In this document: in pieces, positions 22,901 through 35,539 of the stretch | Layout of the letters: each line of letters starts with the position of its first letter | Numbering within the stretch: the stretch's first letter is position 1 | Origin: Punica granatum | Lineage: Eukaryota; Streptophyta; Magnoliopsida; Myrtales; Lythraceae | Length of the DNA stretch: 64,000 nucleotides | Direction: 5' to 3' | NCBI RefSeq assembly: GCF_007655135.1 | Contig: NC_045131.1 | Span: 18,274,001 to 18,338,000, forward strand | The notes under the pieces: model-generated | Database searches by the model: none | Told to the model about the DNA's origin: nothing | Seen by the model: only the letters and a program-made list of their open reading frames with translations | Translations under genes and position numbers: made by a program

Positions 22901-25328
22901 AGTCGAGGAGACATCGTTGGCTCGGGCGAACCAAGGGAGCCTCTCGGCCTCACTCCAAGGGAGGTGGCCGAGAACCCCTCTTGGCTTCCTCGGGCCATGG
23001 ATGGCCTCCTTTCCCCGACTCAAGTCGTTTCCCGAGTTTTTACATTTTTTGCTTCCCATGAGTCGGTGTCGTTTTATCGATTCCTCTAAATATCGTGTTT
23101 GTGCTTGTTTGTATGTTTAATTGCGTTCCTAAGATCATGGCGGCACCGGCTATGTAAAAATGCACGTTGTCATCGTGTTTGATGTTTTATGCATGCAAGA
23201 AACGGTCAAAACCGATTCTTGGAATTGATTGTAATCACAATTTTCATTTAATCGTTGGTTTCACTTTAATTCGTATGTTAGATGCGTTAGTATCGAACAA
23301 TCATTCCATTGATCCATAACAATTGAGGTTTGAGGTCTCAATCTTGAAAACATTCCACGAACGGGAAATGGGATGTGTCATTCGGTTAATTAAATCACTT
23401 GGATTAAATAATTGGACAAATTAAATATTAATTCGTAAACGCATCGATGGTTCATGGAACGGTGAAAATGCCCTTTTCCTTTAAAAACCCACAATTTCAA
23501 AATACCGAGACGTGCGACACGAATAGAACCGACGTCTAGCGAATACTCGCGTGCTATGACTCGAGTCCGGGCCCGGTTTGAGGCGGCTCGAGTCGAGACG
23601 CACGAGTCTTCCTTAGACTCCTTCGTGTCACACGGTCTTCAATTTGCATACGAATATCACAATTTTACTATGCAAGGGCATAATCATCATTCCATGATTC
23701 ACCGATACCCTAGGCGCTAGGGAGTCGGAAACATCTCGACCTATGGACGAAAAAGGGCCACCCGTTCGGGTGCGAGTCTCATTCGCACGGCCCATTCCGT
23801 TCACTTTCGGTGTTTCTATCTTCCTATCGTAGATTCGGTGGGAAGCATCTTATTTCAGTTACAAAACACAAAGAACCGGACTAATCATACATCCGGCCTA
23901 ATCAAACACTAGATAATGGATAGGCGGAATGATAGATTCCAATCTAGAGTCAAAACACGAGTTTGGCCAATCGGTGAAACCGCAGTGACACTTAACTGAA
24001 TAAGAGCCATAAAACAAACACACACATGTAATTGGCTTAGAACCGTATCCTAGCCCGCCCTCTATATTTGCCTAGGTTAGATGCATTGTTTGCCAATCAA
24101 CCCCGGTTAATAACTGATTAAATCACGTACATTCGACTTAATACACCACTTGTCTGTATTCACCGATAATGGTCAGTTGTTGTCTGTATTGTGTCAGTTT
24201 TATCAGTTTTCTTCTGTTTTGTCTTTGCATATGATTATTTATTGCGGTTCGGGCCCGAGCCCATAGGTCACGTGTTGCACGGGGTCTAACGCCCCAAATC
24301 ACCGAACACGAGGTCCAACACCTCTTAACTCACCGAGCGCGTGCAACCCGAGTGCGGAATGGGGTCTAGCTTCGATTCACCGTCACACTCCGAATGCGGC
24401 CTATGTGGAAGGCGGATTTGGATTGAGCGCGTGAAACGGGTTTAGATATCACCCGGGAGCTCGACCGGTCCATCGGATACGGTGAGAATCGACCGGTTCT
24501 CCCGAAAACGGTTGGATCGATCGGACCCGACCCTCGGCTCCTCGAGCCCATGTTGCCTTAATTTGTTTATCGGTTATTCGAAATACTCGGTGAGCCGGAG
24601 CGGAATATTGGCCCAATGCAAACCGATCGGGATCCATTTACTCATTCAGTTACGTTTTTTTTTTGTAATTATTCAAGAGAACATTGTGAGGATTCTATTT
24701 GTATATTCACTCAGTCACTTGTAAGGATCCCCGATCGGCGAGCAAGAGGTCCGAGTGACGAACCGGTCAAGTCGATCTATTATCACCGAGAGATGAGTAA
24801 GCTCGAATACTTGCGGTTTCGATTCGCGCAAGGAATCGACCATCACGGTTCGACGAACTGTAACGCTAAGATAGTGAACCGATATCGCTAAGATAGTGAA
24901 CCGATACCTTGATGCACAAGCCTACTCATCTTTCGGATTCTTGGCCCAACTTGATCAATTCATCGACTTTACGGTGTCAAAACGGGCGAGTCAAGTGCGA
25001 TCCTAAATCACACGGTAAATAAACAAAACGGCAAGCCTAGCATGCTAGAGTACCGAAAGGGCGTGTGGGATACAGGCCCGCACGTAATAGAACCCCCGAA
25101 TTCGGAATTTCCGGTTCCGTATGACCATTGCCTTAGCATTTAGGTGTACCCCGTACCCCTAGACCCGGGTAACTTGCCGGCCCTCGACTTTCGGGTCGTA
25201 AAATGGCAAGTGGCGACTCCTTCTCACGTGCGCCCGTCGCACGTCCCCAGGAAGGTGGACACTCTCAAGCCGCGTTTGCTTAGGCGCGCGCATGCGTGCC
25301 CCGACGAGATGAAATTCGGGTGCGTACA
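19925..25328 (+). mobile_element. Solo Ogre LTR, 5.40 kb, nested in LTR A2
   Basis: Begins TGTCAGCACCCC and ends GGGTGCGTACA, flanked by a perfect 5-bp duplication GCTAG (19920-19924 and 25329-25333). No internal region, PBS or polypurine tract is present, so this is a solo LTR left by LTR-LTR recombination. It is ~400 bp longer than A1 because it holds three copies of a ~200-bp cassette (22087-22554) present once in A1. Element 3 LTRs carry the same cassette set, so both belong to one LTR subfamily. TATATAAG at 21197-21204 is the likely promoter. Confidence 0.92.
22087..22554 (+). repeat. Three ~200-bp cassettes with splice-site-like borders inside the LTR
   Basis: Exon-like segments of about 53-65 nt (22087-22151, 22300-22353, about 22502-22554) repeat with ~200-nt period. 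Segments 1 and 2 are preceded by pyrimidine-rich acceptors (ATTTTGCAG, TTTTTGATTTCCAG); the third has TTTTTGATTTCCGG. They are followed by (CAG)TTAGGAGTCC, CAG|GTAGGAGTCC and CTC-TTGGGAATCC; the middle unit has a good donor. They share ATGAAACC..CGCAG..ATGATCCT sense and a downstream block CACCGGGAGCCTCC. The same set lies on the minus strand at about 29995-30430 and 42140-42570. Confidence 0.65.
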
Positions 25329-25333
25329 GCTAG

Positions 25334-27299
25334 AAATCACCAAACTCCCTAGCCTACATATTTCCCACCCCTAAGTCCATTTCCGGGCTTAGATTTTTCA
25401 TTTGAGGCCCCCAACATCACGTTCCAGCCGTGCGAACAATCGGGTCTCTAGGACGCCTCCTGTGTGCATCCGAGCTTCAACAATGTGCCACTCCCTCCCA
25501 CGACTTTGCCGAGTCGTGCCATCACGTTCAAAGGGTCCCTCATAACCCTCACTCTCCCCCGTGAAGAAGTAGTCACGGTCCGAGAGCCATACCACCGTGC
25601 ACAACCTCCGTTTCATCCGTTTCCTCTTTACCGGGTTCTTTGATTTTTACCAGATTTTCTCTCACTATTTCGGGTTTGTCTAGGCCTTGGCACGTTCGGG
25701 ACCTTTCACGAACTTCTAGATCTGTCCCTTAGGAGTCCAAGGAGCCCGATCTTGCACCGTGCCATGGTCGGAGCTAGTGTGCCGACTCCATTTTCTCCAA
25801 GTTGTCGCTACCGCCACCTTACGGGTGCCCACTGCCCGTAGCATCCAGCCGAGTCTTGCGACTCCCAAGGCCCCTTCCCTAACTCTTTCCCTCGTGCATC
25901 GAGGCTAGGTAACATCCCTCTACGACTTAGAGAAGCTAGGATCCTCGATGTTTATTTGTATGAAGTGTTAATGTGATTTAAAGAACCCGAATGCATGAAA
26001 GTTAGTATTTTTCTTTTAGATCCGGGTCTCCCATGCAACCCATGCATCGTTATATGTTTCATTTTCTTTGTTACGTCCATGTGTCGTATAAATATGCATG
26101 CATAACGTGAAATGGCCCGAATCTAAGAGGATGAGACCGACATAGACTCAAGAGAGTCATGGAGCCTCTCGGCCGAACCTCATGAAGGGAGCCGTGAGCC
26201 CCCTTGACTCTCTAGGGTCCATGACCGTCTCATCCTTCAGGATTTAGCCATTCCCACGGTTGTGACGCACCTAATCATGATTACAATGTGATGGCTCGAC
26301 GGGAAAGGCTCGGAACCTAGGCGTGAGAGATCCAATGGGGTCGGATGTGTCAAGGGAGACCCACGGCCGTCCCCTTGCAAGGGGGCCGAGAGGTCCCTTG
26401 AACCCTCCGAAGCCTTAGATCTCTCCGCTTCATGAGGCCGTGCGTTTCCCGTGATTTACTTTCAAGTTTACCATTAAATGAATCGACGTCGTTCTTATTG
26501 ATTCCTTGAATATGGTGTTTTGAGTGTCTCACGTGTTTATTTGTGTAAATCGGGATCGTGTTGATATCGATTTAGTGAAATGTGTGTTATTCTCACGTGT
26601 ATGTTGCTTGATGTATGCAAGGAATGATTAAGAATGACGTGAGAGACCCACCGGAACCCGAATCGGGTCAAAGAGTATTCGGCCAATCATCCTTAGGGGA
26701 TGGCTGACTCCTTCGTGACCTCTTTTGGAGTTTCGGTTGGCCTCTTCATCGTTCCGAAGTCGATCCTTGGAATTGTTCGTAATCACGCTTCCTTTTAATT
26801 GTTGACTACATGTCAATTACTTGTTAGGCACGTTGGTTTCGGACAACCATTCGTTAAATCCATAATACCCATAATACAAGGTCACCGTCATCGAATAATT
26901 TCACGAACGGGAAAAACGGGACGTATCATTCGGCTAATTAAATCACTTGGACTAAATAATTGGATAAATTGATTATTAATTCATAAACGCATCGATGGTT
27001 CACGGAACGGCGGGAATGCCCTTTTCCTTAAAAAGCCCACAATTTCAAAATACCGAGACGTGTAACACGAATAGAATCGACGTCTAGCGAGTACTCGCGT
27101 GCTATGACTCAAACTCGGGCCCAATTTGAGGCGGCTCGAGTCGAAACGCACGAGTCCTCCTTAGACCCCTTCGTGTCACACGATCTTCAATTTGCACACG
27201 AACATCACACGCTTTATTATCCAAGGGCATAACCGTCATTCCGTGATTCACCGATATCCTAGGCGTTAGGGAGTTGGAAACACCTCGATCTATGGACGA
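25334..27299 (+). mobile_element. Ogre LTR A2, middle part
   Basis: Resumes A2 right after the GCTAG duplication with AAATCACCAAACTCCC, matching 14978 onward of A1. It runs through the GAAGAAGTAGTCACGGTCC block and the AATTAAATCACTTGGAC block to TATGGACGA, where element 3 inserted (TSD GACGA 27295-27299). Short open frames within it are LTR noise. Confidence 0.85.
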
Positions 27300-30200
27300 T
27301 GTGCGCACCCGAATTTCATCTCGTCGGGGCACGCATGCGCGCGCCTAAGCAAACGCGACTTGGGAGTGTCCACCTTCCCGGGGGGGGGGGGGGGGGGGGG
27401 ACGCGTGACGGACACGCGTGAGAGAAGGAGTCGCCACTTGCCATTTTACGACCCGAGGGTCGAGGGCCGGCAAGTTACCCGGGTCTAGGGGTACGGGGTA
27501 CACCTAAATGCTAAGGCAATGGTCGTACGGAACCGAAAATTCCGAATTAGGGGGTTCTATTACGTGCGGGCCTATATCCCGCACGCCCTCTCGGTACTCT
27601 AGCTTGCTAGGCTTGCCATTTTGTTTATTTACCGCGTGATTTAGAGTTGCGCTCGACTCGCCCGTTTTGACACCGTAAATTCGATGAATTGATCAAGTTG
27701 GACCAAGAGTCCGAAAGATGAGTAGGCTTGTGCATCGAGGAGTCGGTTCACTATCTTAGCGTTACAGTTCATCGAACCGTGATGGTTGATTCCCTGCGTG
27801 AACCGAAACCACGAGTATCCAAGCTTACTCACCCTTTGGTGGCGATAGATCAACTTAACCGATCCAGCACTCGGACCTCTCGCTCACCGATCGGGGATCC
27901 TTACAAGGAGATGAATGAACATCCAAATAGAATCCTCACAATGTTCTCTCGAACAATTACAAAGTATAACCGAATAAGTAAATGGATCCCGATCGGTTTG
28001 CATTGGGCCACTATTCCGCTCCTGCTCACCGTGTATTTTGAATAACCGATAAATAAATTAAGGCAACGCGGGCTCAAAGAGCCGGGGGTCGGGTCCGATC
28101 GAACCGTCGGTTTGCAGAAAAACGACTTGTTTCCACTGTAACCGTTGGATCGATCGAGCTCTCGGGTGATATCTAAACACGTTTCACGCGCTCAATCCAA
28201 ATCCGCCTTCCACATAGGCCGTATTCGGAGTGTGACGGTGAATCGAGGCTAGATCCCATTCCGCACTCGGGTTGCACGCGCTCGGTGAGTTAAGAGGCGT
28301 TGGACCTCGTGTTCGGTGATTTGGGGCGTTGGACCCCATGCAACACGTGACTTATGGGTTCGGGCCCGAACCGCAATAAATCATCAAAAGCAAGAATAAA
28401 ACGGAAGAAAACTGATGTAACTGACACGATACAGAAAGCAACTGACAATTGTCGGTGAATACAGACAAGTGGTGTATTAAGTCGAATGTACGTGATTTAA
28501 TCAGTTATTAATCGGGGTTGATTAGCAAACAATGTATCTAACCTAGGCAAACATAGATGGTGGATTAGAATAGGGTTCTAAGCCAATTACATGTGTGTGT
28601 TTGTTTTAAGACTCTTATTCAGTTAAGTGTCGCTACGGTTTCACCGAATTATCCAAACTCGTGTTTTGACTCTAGATTGGAATCTATCATTCCGCTTATC
28701 CATTATCTAGTGTTTGATTAGGCCGAATGTATGATTAGTCCGGTTCTTTGTATTTTGTAACTGAAATAAAATGCTCCCCACCGAATCTACGATAGGAAGA
28801 TAGAAACACCGAAAGTGGACGGAATGGGACGTGTGAATGAAACTCGTACCCGAACGGGTAGCCCTTTTCCGTCCATAGATCGAGGTGTTTCCGGCTCCCT
28901 AGCGCCTAGGGTATCGGTGAATCAAGGAATGACGGTTATGCCCTTGGATGATAAAATTGTGATGTTCGTGTATAAATTGGAGATTTGCGTCACATGAAGG
29001 AGTCTAAGAAGGATTCTCATGCCCCGACTCGGGCCGCCTCAAATTGGGCCCGGACTCGAGTCAAGGCACGTGAGTACTCGCTAGACGTCAATTCTATTCG
29101 TGTTACGCGTCTCGGTATTTTGAAATTGTGAATTTTAGTGAAAAAGGGCATTCTCGCCGTTCCGTAAACCATCGATGCGTTTACGAATTAAGGATCGATT
29201 AACCCAATTATTTGGTCCAAGTGATTTAATTAGCCGAATGATACGTCCCATTTCTCCCATTCGTGAAATTATTCGGTGACGATCGTATCTTACATGCATG
29301 ATACATCAAACACGATAATAACACACGTTTTAATCACATCGATGCCGCCATGGTCATAATCACGCAAAAGAGCATACAAACACGCACGAACAAAATATTT
29401 AAGCGGAATCAATAAAACGGCATCGACTCAAGTGATAACAAAACGGATAAAACACGGGAATCGGCCCATCTCGAGGCGAAAGAGGGCCTCCCGGACTTGT
29501 GTGGTCCAAGGAACCTCTCGGCCGTATTCCATCAAGAATGACCGGGAGCTTCCGTGGCTCACACGGGTCGGGATGGTCTCTTCGGCCCCGATTTGGATCT
29601 TTTCCTATCATGGCACATGAACTTATGCATCATACGGATATGATATGAGCACATAAATGGAATATGATGGACGTACGTGCATGGAAAGACATGAGGAAGT
29701 CCGGATCTAGAAGAAAAATAGCAACTTTCATGCTTTCCGGTTTATAAATCACATTAACACTTCATAACAAGCAAACATCGGGGATCCTAGCTTCTCTAAG
29801 TCGTAGAGGAATGTTACCTAGCCTCGGAACACGAGCAAAGAGTCGGAGAAGTGGCAAAGGGAGTCGGGAGACTCGTTTGGAACGAACAGACCCGAACCGG
29901 TGCAGTCGGGTCGACTGGCAGACCCGACTGGCAGTCTGGCTTGTCGGGGCTGTACCGGTTGATCGGGATGGAATTTTCGCGCGGGGCCAGTTGCGTTGGA
30001 TTCCCAAGAGACTAAGGATCGCTCCTGTGGTGGTTTCGGGAGGAGAGCATCCGTAGATTTTCCGGAAATCAAAAACAAAGTCGGGTCAGTAAAAAAAGGA
30101 CAGACCCAGTCGGGTCAAAACAGACCCGACTGGCACCCAATGAAGAAACGGCTCCACAGGAGGCTCCCGGTGGTCTTTTGATGCAAGGTCGGTGGCATTG

Positions 30201-32461
30201 GACTCCTAACTGAGTGAGGAGCACGGTGATGGGTGGCTCGTAGCGAGATTCAACCCGAGCTGACCTGTGCATCCCTGCAAAGTTCGGGTTAGAAAAGACG
30301 ACCAGAGGAAAAGACCTGACTGGCACCCGATGAAGAAACGACTCTACGGGAGGCTCCCGGTGGTCTTTTGGTGCGAGATCGGTGGCATTGGACTCCTAAC
30401 TGAGTGAGGATCATACCTGCAGTGGTTTCATGAGGATTAGACATGTCTATTTTCTTGAAAGATGCAAAGAAAACTGGTAAAAAAACTGGAAAAATCTGTG
30501 AAGGGAGAAAGGAGAGAAAAGGCGGTGGTGCACGGTTGAACGGCTCTCGGCACGTGACCACCTTGTCACGAGGAAGAGTGAGGGTTGTGAGGAACCCCTA
30601 TGAAGTGATGGCACGACTCGCCATGGTCGTGGGAAGAAATGGCGTGCCAAGGATCCCGGGGTGGCCATGGAAACCCGTTTCTGCACTGTTTCTGCTACCT
30701 GCTGAAACGGTGTGTTGGAGGCTTCAAATGCTAAAACTAGGTTCGGAAATGGATTTAGAAGGTCGAAAACATGTGGGGTAAGAAGTTTGGTCAAGGCTCG
30801 AGCAAAGTTGGGGGGCGGGACTCGCCTAGGAACCGAGAAAGTACCTAGAGGCCCGATTCTGAAATGTTCTAGATCTGCATGCTGGGAGCTTCAAATGCTG
30901 AAACTAACACCGGAAATGGACTCGGGAGGTCGAATACATGTGGGATATGAAGTTTGGTCAAGTTTGGTTCGGGTTGGGTGGCGGTCGCCGGAAAACGGTT
31001 GAGTTTTCCGGCAATTATGCCTTGGTTTCGGGCTGAGGGGAGGCTGGACGAATTGCTGAAATGTTCTGAAGTTGAGAGGGCTTGGAGAGGGTTTCCTAGA
31101 GTGAGAAAGCTAGAGAGATGATGGAAGTTGAATTGTGTTTAAGTTAATGATGCAATGGGCTTATAAAGGAAGACTAAATGACAAGATTAAGTGGAGTTAA
31201 GTGCAATTAAGTGGTGCTTAGGGGATCCGAATTTTTGGAGGGAAGTTTAGGGTGGGGAAGTTGTCATGTTGAGTGTAGGGGAAGTTGTCATGTTGAGTGT
31301 AGGGGAAGTTAGGGGAAAGTGGATGGGAGGTGATGGATGGGAGAAGGGAAGTGATGGGTGTAAGAAGATATTTTGAAAATGTGTGGTGGAGGCTCATTTG
31401 GCTTGTCTTTAGAGGAGAGCCATGGCTCGCGGCTCGGCTCGGCTCAGCTCGGCTCGGCTTGGCTAGCTCAAGTCCCACTGGATTAGGAAGAAAGCCGGAA
31501 AATGCTTGAGACTCGATTAAGCTTGCATCCGACCTCCGATGTCCAATTAATTTGAAGATTTGGAATGCTTGAACTATGAGGATTTGAATGAGCCCAATAT
31601 CGCCATGCGTCGTGTGGACGAACGTTCGGGCGACTCGACGCCTCGAGAGTCGGTTTTGCTTCGTTTGGACATTCGGAGTGGAGTTTAGTGCCCCTCGACC
31701 CCCGATTGACCTTTGTGCATCCTTGCATTTGTTTTGGCGATCCTATTACCCCGTGAGTGATTGTTGGCTCGTTGTCCTCGGTCGGGGACCGTTGGCCCGG
31801 GAAGACCTAGGGACTTTGACCGGGATTTTCTCAGTGTGCCTTGAATGCCTTGAGGTGCTCGGGGTTATTGTGAGGCGCTCAGAGATCGTTGTGGTATCTG
31901 CTTTCCGTGGAAATTCCCGAAGGCTCGCCGGGAGACGTTCATGACCATTGAGACGTACCTCGGGAGGCCGAGTCGGGTTCCGGAAGGTCATCTGAAGCTT
32001 GTTCCCCGACTTTGATGGTCCCTGGGTGCCTGTGGGCCCGTTTTGAGGGGCCGTTTGTTTGTCAGTGGAGCGAACCCCGGGAGCCCTGTTAGAAAAGGCG
32101 TCCGTGGGGGATCGGGGTGTCCCGGCTTAAGCAGGATGTCCCGGAAATGCGCCCGGACGTGTCATTGGTCATTTTGGCACTGGGAGGGATTTTTGGAGCC
32201 CCATATTGGGCACCTTTCGGTGCTTCGGTGACTCAGTGATAAATAGCGCCACAGTGCCAGCTCCGTTGTTTTCGGGATTCCTCGTTCGTCTGTTCTTCTG
32301 ACTGCTTTCTTCCGCCTTTCTCAGTGGACCGTGTTTTTCTTTATTGTTCATGACCCCGTGCCCGCCTATTTGCCTCCGATTGCCGGGCGATGAATAGTGT
32401 CCCGAGCTTCAGTCGGGAATCCTTGTGCGGGAAGCCGGTGGGCCAAAATGGGGTGCTGACA
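27300..32461 (-). mobile_element. 3' LTR of element 3
   Basis: On the minus strand it starts TGTCAGCACCCC (32461) after the polypurine tract and ends GGGTGCGCACA (27300). It is 46 bp longer than its partner. The differences I see are a 21-G run versus 7 G (27380), a second copy of a ~24-bp unit GAAGTTGTCATGTTGAGTGT (31259-31308), and extra GGCTC units near 31440. A TATA-like box (TTTATAAG, minus) lies near 31153-31160. Confidence 0.92.
27380..27400 (+). repeat. Homopolymer run of 21 G
   Basis: The partner LTR has 7 G at the same place (39536-39542) and other copies have fewer. Replication slippage or an assembly/sequencing artefact are both possible. Confidence 0.95.
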
Positions 32462-32530
32462 GCTTGCCCCTCTTTGGTTGCATGCTCGGTTAGAGGATGT
32501 AGCTAAAGACCATGAGAGGCACCCTTTTTG
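32462..32530 (-). promoter_or_regulatory. Polypurine tract and adjoining imperfect hairpin of element 3
   Basis: The minus strand reads AACCAAAGAGGGGCAAGC directly before the 3' LTR. Upstream is the degenerate version of the element 1 hairpin, with loop CCTCTAACCGAGC unchanged and arms CTTTAGCTACAT and ATGCAACCAAAG. Confidence 0.75.
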
Positions 32531-32699
32531 GTCCCGGCGACCGCTTTTGTTATCGCTCTCTGTGATAGCTTGCTCCCTCTTGTTGGATACTTAGGGAGGA
32601 TGTGCGAAGGTGCCTGGACCTGTCATAGGGTAACCACCTGATTAGGAAGCGAACATTATGAAATTTAGATGAGGGGTCTAAACCCCATACGACAGCATG

Positions 32700-33990
32700 T
32701 GCAGGGCCAAGGCCCGTGGAAAGCAGTAAAATGGACGCGAAGTCCGTGGACGCGAAGTCCGGAAAGCAGTGAAATGGACGCGAAGTCCGTGAACGCGAAG
32801 TCCGGAAAGCGATAAAGTCACTAGGCCAAAGCCCGAGGAAAGCAGTAAAATGGACGCGAAGTCCGAAAAGCAGTAAAGTCACTAGGCCGAAGCCCGAGGA
32901 AAGCAGTAAAATGGACGCGAAGTCCGTGGACGCGAAGTCCGGAAAGCAGTAAAGTCACTAGGCCGAAGCCCGAGGAAAGCAGTGAAATGGACGCGAAGTC
33001 CGTGAACGCGAAGTCCGGAAAGCGATAAAGTCACTAGGCCAAAGCCCGAGGAAAGCAGTAAAATGGACGCGAAGTCCGAAAAGCAGTAAAGTCACTAGGC
33101 CGAAGCCCGAGGAAAGCAGTAAAATGGACGCGAAGTCCGTGGACGCGAAGTCCGGAAAGCAGTAAAGTCACTAGGCCGAAGCCCGAGGAAAGCAGTAAAA
33201 TGGACGCGAAGTCCGTGGACGCGAAGTCCGGAAAGCGATAAAGTCACTAGGCCGAAGCCCGAGAAAAGCAGTAAAATGGACGCGAAGTCCGTGGACGCGA
33301 AGTCCGGAAAGCGATAAAGTCACTAGGCCGAAGCCCGAGGAAAGCAGTAAAATGGACGCGAAGTCCGTGGACGCGAAGTCCGGAAAGCAGTAAAGTCACT
33401 AGGCCGAAGCCCGAGGAAAGCAGTAAAATGGACGCGAAGTCCGTGGACGCGAAGTCCGGAAAGCAGTAAAGTCACTAGGCCGAAGCCCGAGAAAAGCAGT
33501 AAAATGGACGCGAAGTCCGTGGACGCGAAGTCCGGAAAGCGATAAAGTCACTAGGCCGAAGCCCGAGGAAAGCAGTAAAATGGACGCGAAGTCCGTGGAC
33601 GCGAAGTCCAGAAAGCAGTAAAGTCACTAGGCCGAAGCCCGAGGAAAGCAGTAAAATGGACGCGAAGTCCGTGGACGCGGAGTCCGGAAAGCAGTAAAGT
33701 CACTAGGCCGAAGCCCGAGGAAAGCGGTAAAATGGACGCGAAGTCCGGAAAGCAGTAAAGTCACTAGGCCGAAGCCCGAGAAAAGCGGTAAAATGGACGC
33801 GAAGTCCGGAAAGCGATAAAGTCACTAGGCCGAAGGCCGAGAAAAGCAGTAAAATGGACGCGAAGTCCGGAAAGCGATAAAGTCACTAGGCCGAAGCCCG
33901 AGGAAAGCAGTAAAATGGACGTGAAGTCCGTGGACGCGAAGTCCGGAAGGCAGTAAAGTCACTAGGCCGAAGCCCGAGAAAAGCAGTAAA
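32700..33990 (-). repeat. 3' UTR tandem array 1 of element 3, 60-76-bp units, about 17 copies
   Basis: Plus-strand unit: AAAGCAGTAAAATGGACGCG AAGTCC, often a second GGACGCGAAGTCC, then GGAAAGCAGTAAAGTCACTA and GGCCGAAGCCCGAGG. Long (~75 bp) and short (~60 bp) units mix, depending on one or two GGACGCGAAGTCC blocks. On the transcript (minus) strand each unit gives GGGC-TTCG-GCCT and one or two GGAC-TTCGC-GTCC mini-hairpins. The CACTAGGCC landmark occurs about 17 times. Confidence 0.93.
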
Positions 33991-35340
33991 ATGGAGAGAG
34001 CGAGGGGAAGTAAGGGTGGGGAAGGATGCTAAGCGGTTCGTCGGGAACGTCGGCAGGGGCAGATTGTCCCATTCCAGGTTGAGCTTGTCATTTGTCGTTT
34101 CCTTGAGTCAGGGTCAAGAGAATTCTCTGTTATGCCTTCCACTCGGTTCGAATCCCCAATCTGTCGCACAAGCCAATCGTGTGTTCGTCAGGAAGGAGAT
34201 GCCCCCCGGGGTTCCATGTGTATCTGCAGAGAAGAGCATAACTCTTCGTTAGTCATGTGGACAGTGGCGCGCGCCAAGTGTACAGGGCTGATGCTGTCCC
34301 GAAGGTGTTGATCTGCTGTAGAATGGCGTTGCTGCTGCGATGAAGTTGCTTCGTCGATGCTTTGCCCTTGGGGTGGCGGTGTGTTTGATCTGTCGGAAGC
34401 CGGCTTTGCTGCTAGGGCGGTTACTCTTTGCCCTGCCGGATGTCAGCTCTGTCACAGTGGCGATTGTAGTTCGCTAGGGACGCCCGGTTGTGCGATGAGG
34501 GATTCGAACTCTGGGGTAGAGTGCCTACGTATCCCGAGGAGTCGGGAATCAGAGTCTGCTGTAGTTCCCGCGTTTGTTGTACTTGTGATCCTGACATCAT
34601 TAGTAAGTCATGGAGGTTACTAACAACGTGTAAGCGTGGGTAAAAAGATGTCTTTGAGACGCATGCTCTTTAGTTTCGGGTCACCTGAGCGACCCGTAAA
34701 GAGTTTTTGTTTTATCGATGCGAATGGGATCCCGCTTTCAGAGGCCCCGATGTGAGGCCTCCGGGGCTCCTGTTGGCCTTGCATGGGCATATCGAGACCT
34801 TCTCAAAGGTGCCCAAGCGGCTCTATCGGTTGTTCGACGCGCCTGTGAACTTAGGACCCTTCTTATCAAGGTGCCGTAGGGCGGCTGCATTTGTAACCCG
34901 CATGGGGAATTTTGTTCAAATTTGGTCAGACCTCGGTCTAGTCATTTCCCGAGTGTTATGACTAGCCTCCCGGAACGAAATGTCTAGGATTTTGGCTTTG
35001 TGGTAGCCGATTGAAGGGTGGCTGTGACCCATTTTGGAGTTGTGCAATGACAAAGAGAAAAGAGAAAGCTTGGGGAGCACGTTGCCCAAGGCTAAAAGGA
35101 TACACGAGTTCACGCTTGCCGTGAGATGTACCCCCTTCTCTTCCGTCCTTCGGTTGGTGTTGGCTGTCTTGAACTGTTTGGATTGCGTGCTTGGTCGCCC
35201 GCTGTGCTTGAAGAAGAATCTGCCTTGGACGGTTGAGTTCGGTAGGAGAGCCGATCGGGGATTGTGTCGGAGTAGACAACCTGGCCATTTCCCTTGGGGA
35301 TCCTTGGTCCGCGCAGTGTGCGAGAGCCTAGGGTGACTGC
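33991..35340 (-). other. Element 3 internal region, no recognised content
   Basis: About 1.35 kb of non-coding sequence. Open frames on both strands are short and lack known motifs. Two GTTCGAATCC motifs (plus strand near 34146; minus strand near 34505) resemble tRNA B boxes, but no cloverleaf can be built. Nothing else was identified. Confidence 0.5.
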
Positions 35341-35370
35341 TTTGTTTATCTCTCATTTTACTCTTCTTTT

Positions 35371-35519
35371 GCTACGGTCACCCGCCTCGGGGCCGTAGCT
35401 CTCAACCTAAAGGGGACAAACTCTCCTTTTGCCACGACCGCCCGTCTTGGGATTTTCAGTCGTGCCTCTCTTTTGCCCTAACTTTTGCCTAGGTCGCCCC
35501 GAGGGGTTTTCGACCTAGC
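35371..35519 (-). other. Three stem-loop plus GCAAAAG modules in element 3 3' UTR
   Basis: Reading the minus strand, three perfect stems occur, each followed by GCAAAAG. CTAGGTCG pairs with CGACCTAG (35511-35518 with 35489-35496; inner CCCC/GGGG). CACGAC pairs with GTCGTG (35459-35464 with 35433-35438; inner TCCC/GGG). CTACGG pairs with CCGTAG (35393-35398 with 35372-35377). The first two correspond to modules 1 and 2 of element 1, where module 2 has a mismatch that is absent here. Confidence 0.78.
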
Positions 35520-35539
35520 GGGCCCGATTCTTTTGCCTC

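Noticed and set aside
27380..27400. 21-G run as a functional G-quadruplex
   Set aside because: The partner LTR has only 7 G; slippage or assembly error is the simpler explanation.
32700..33990. Regular repeats suggesting a CRISPR-like array
   Set aside because: Units are contiguous, with no unique spacers, inside a plant LTR element.
34130..34520. GGTTCGAATCC-like motifs resembling tRNA B boxes
   Set aside because: No T-stem pairing, A box, anticodon arm or acceptor stem could be assembled on either strand.
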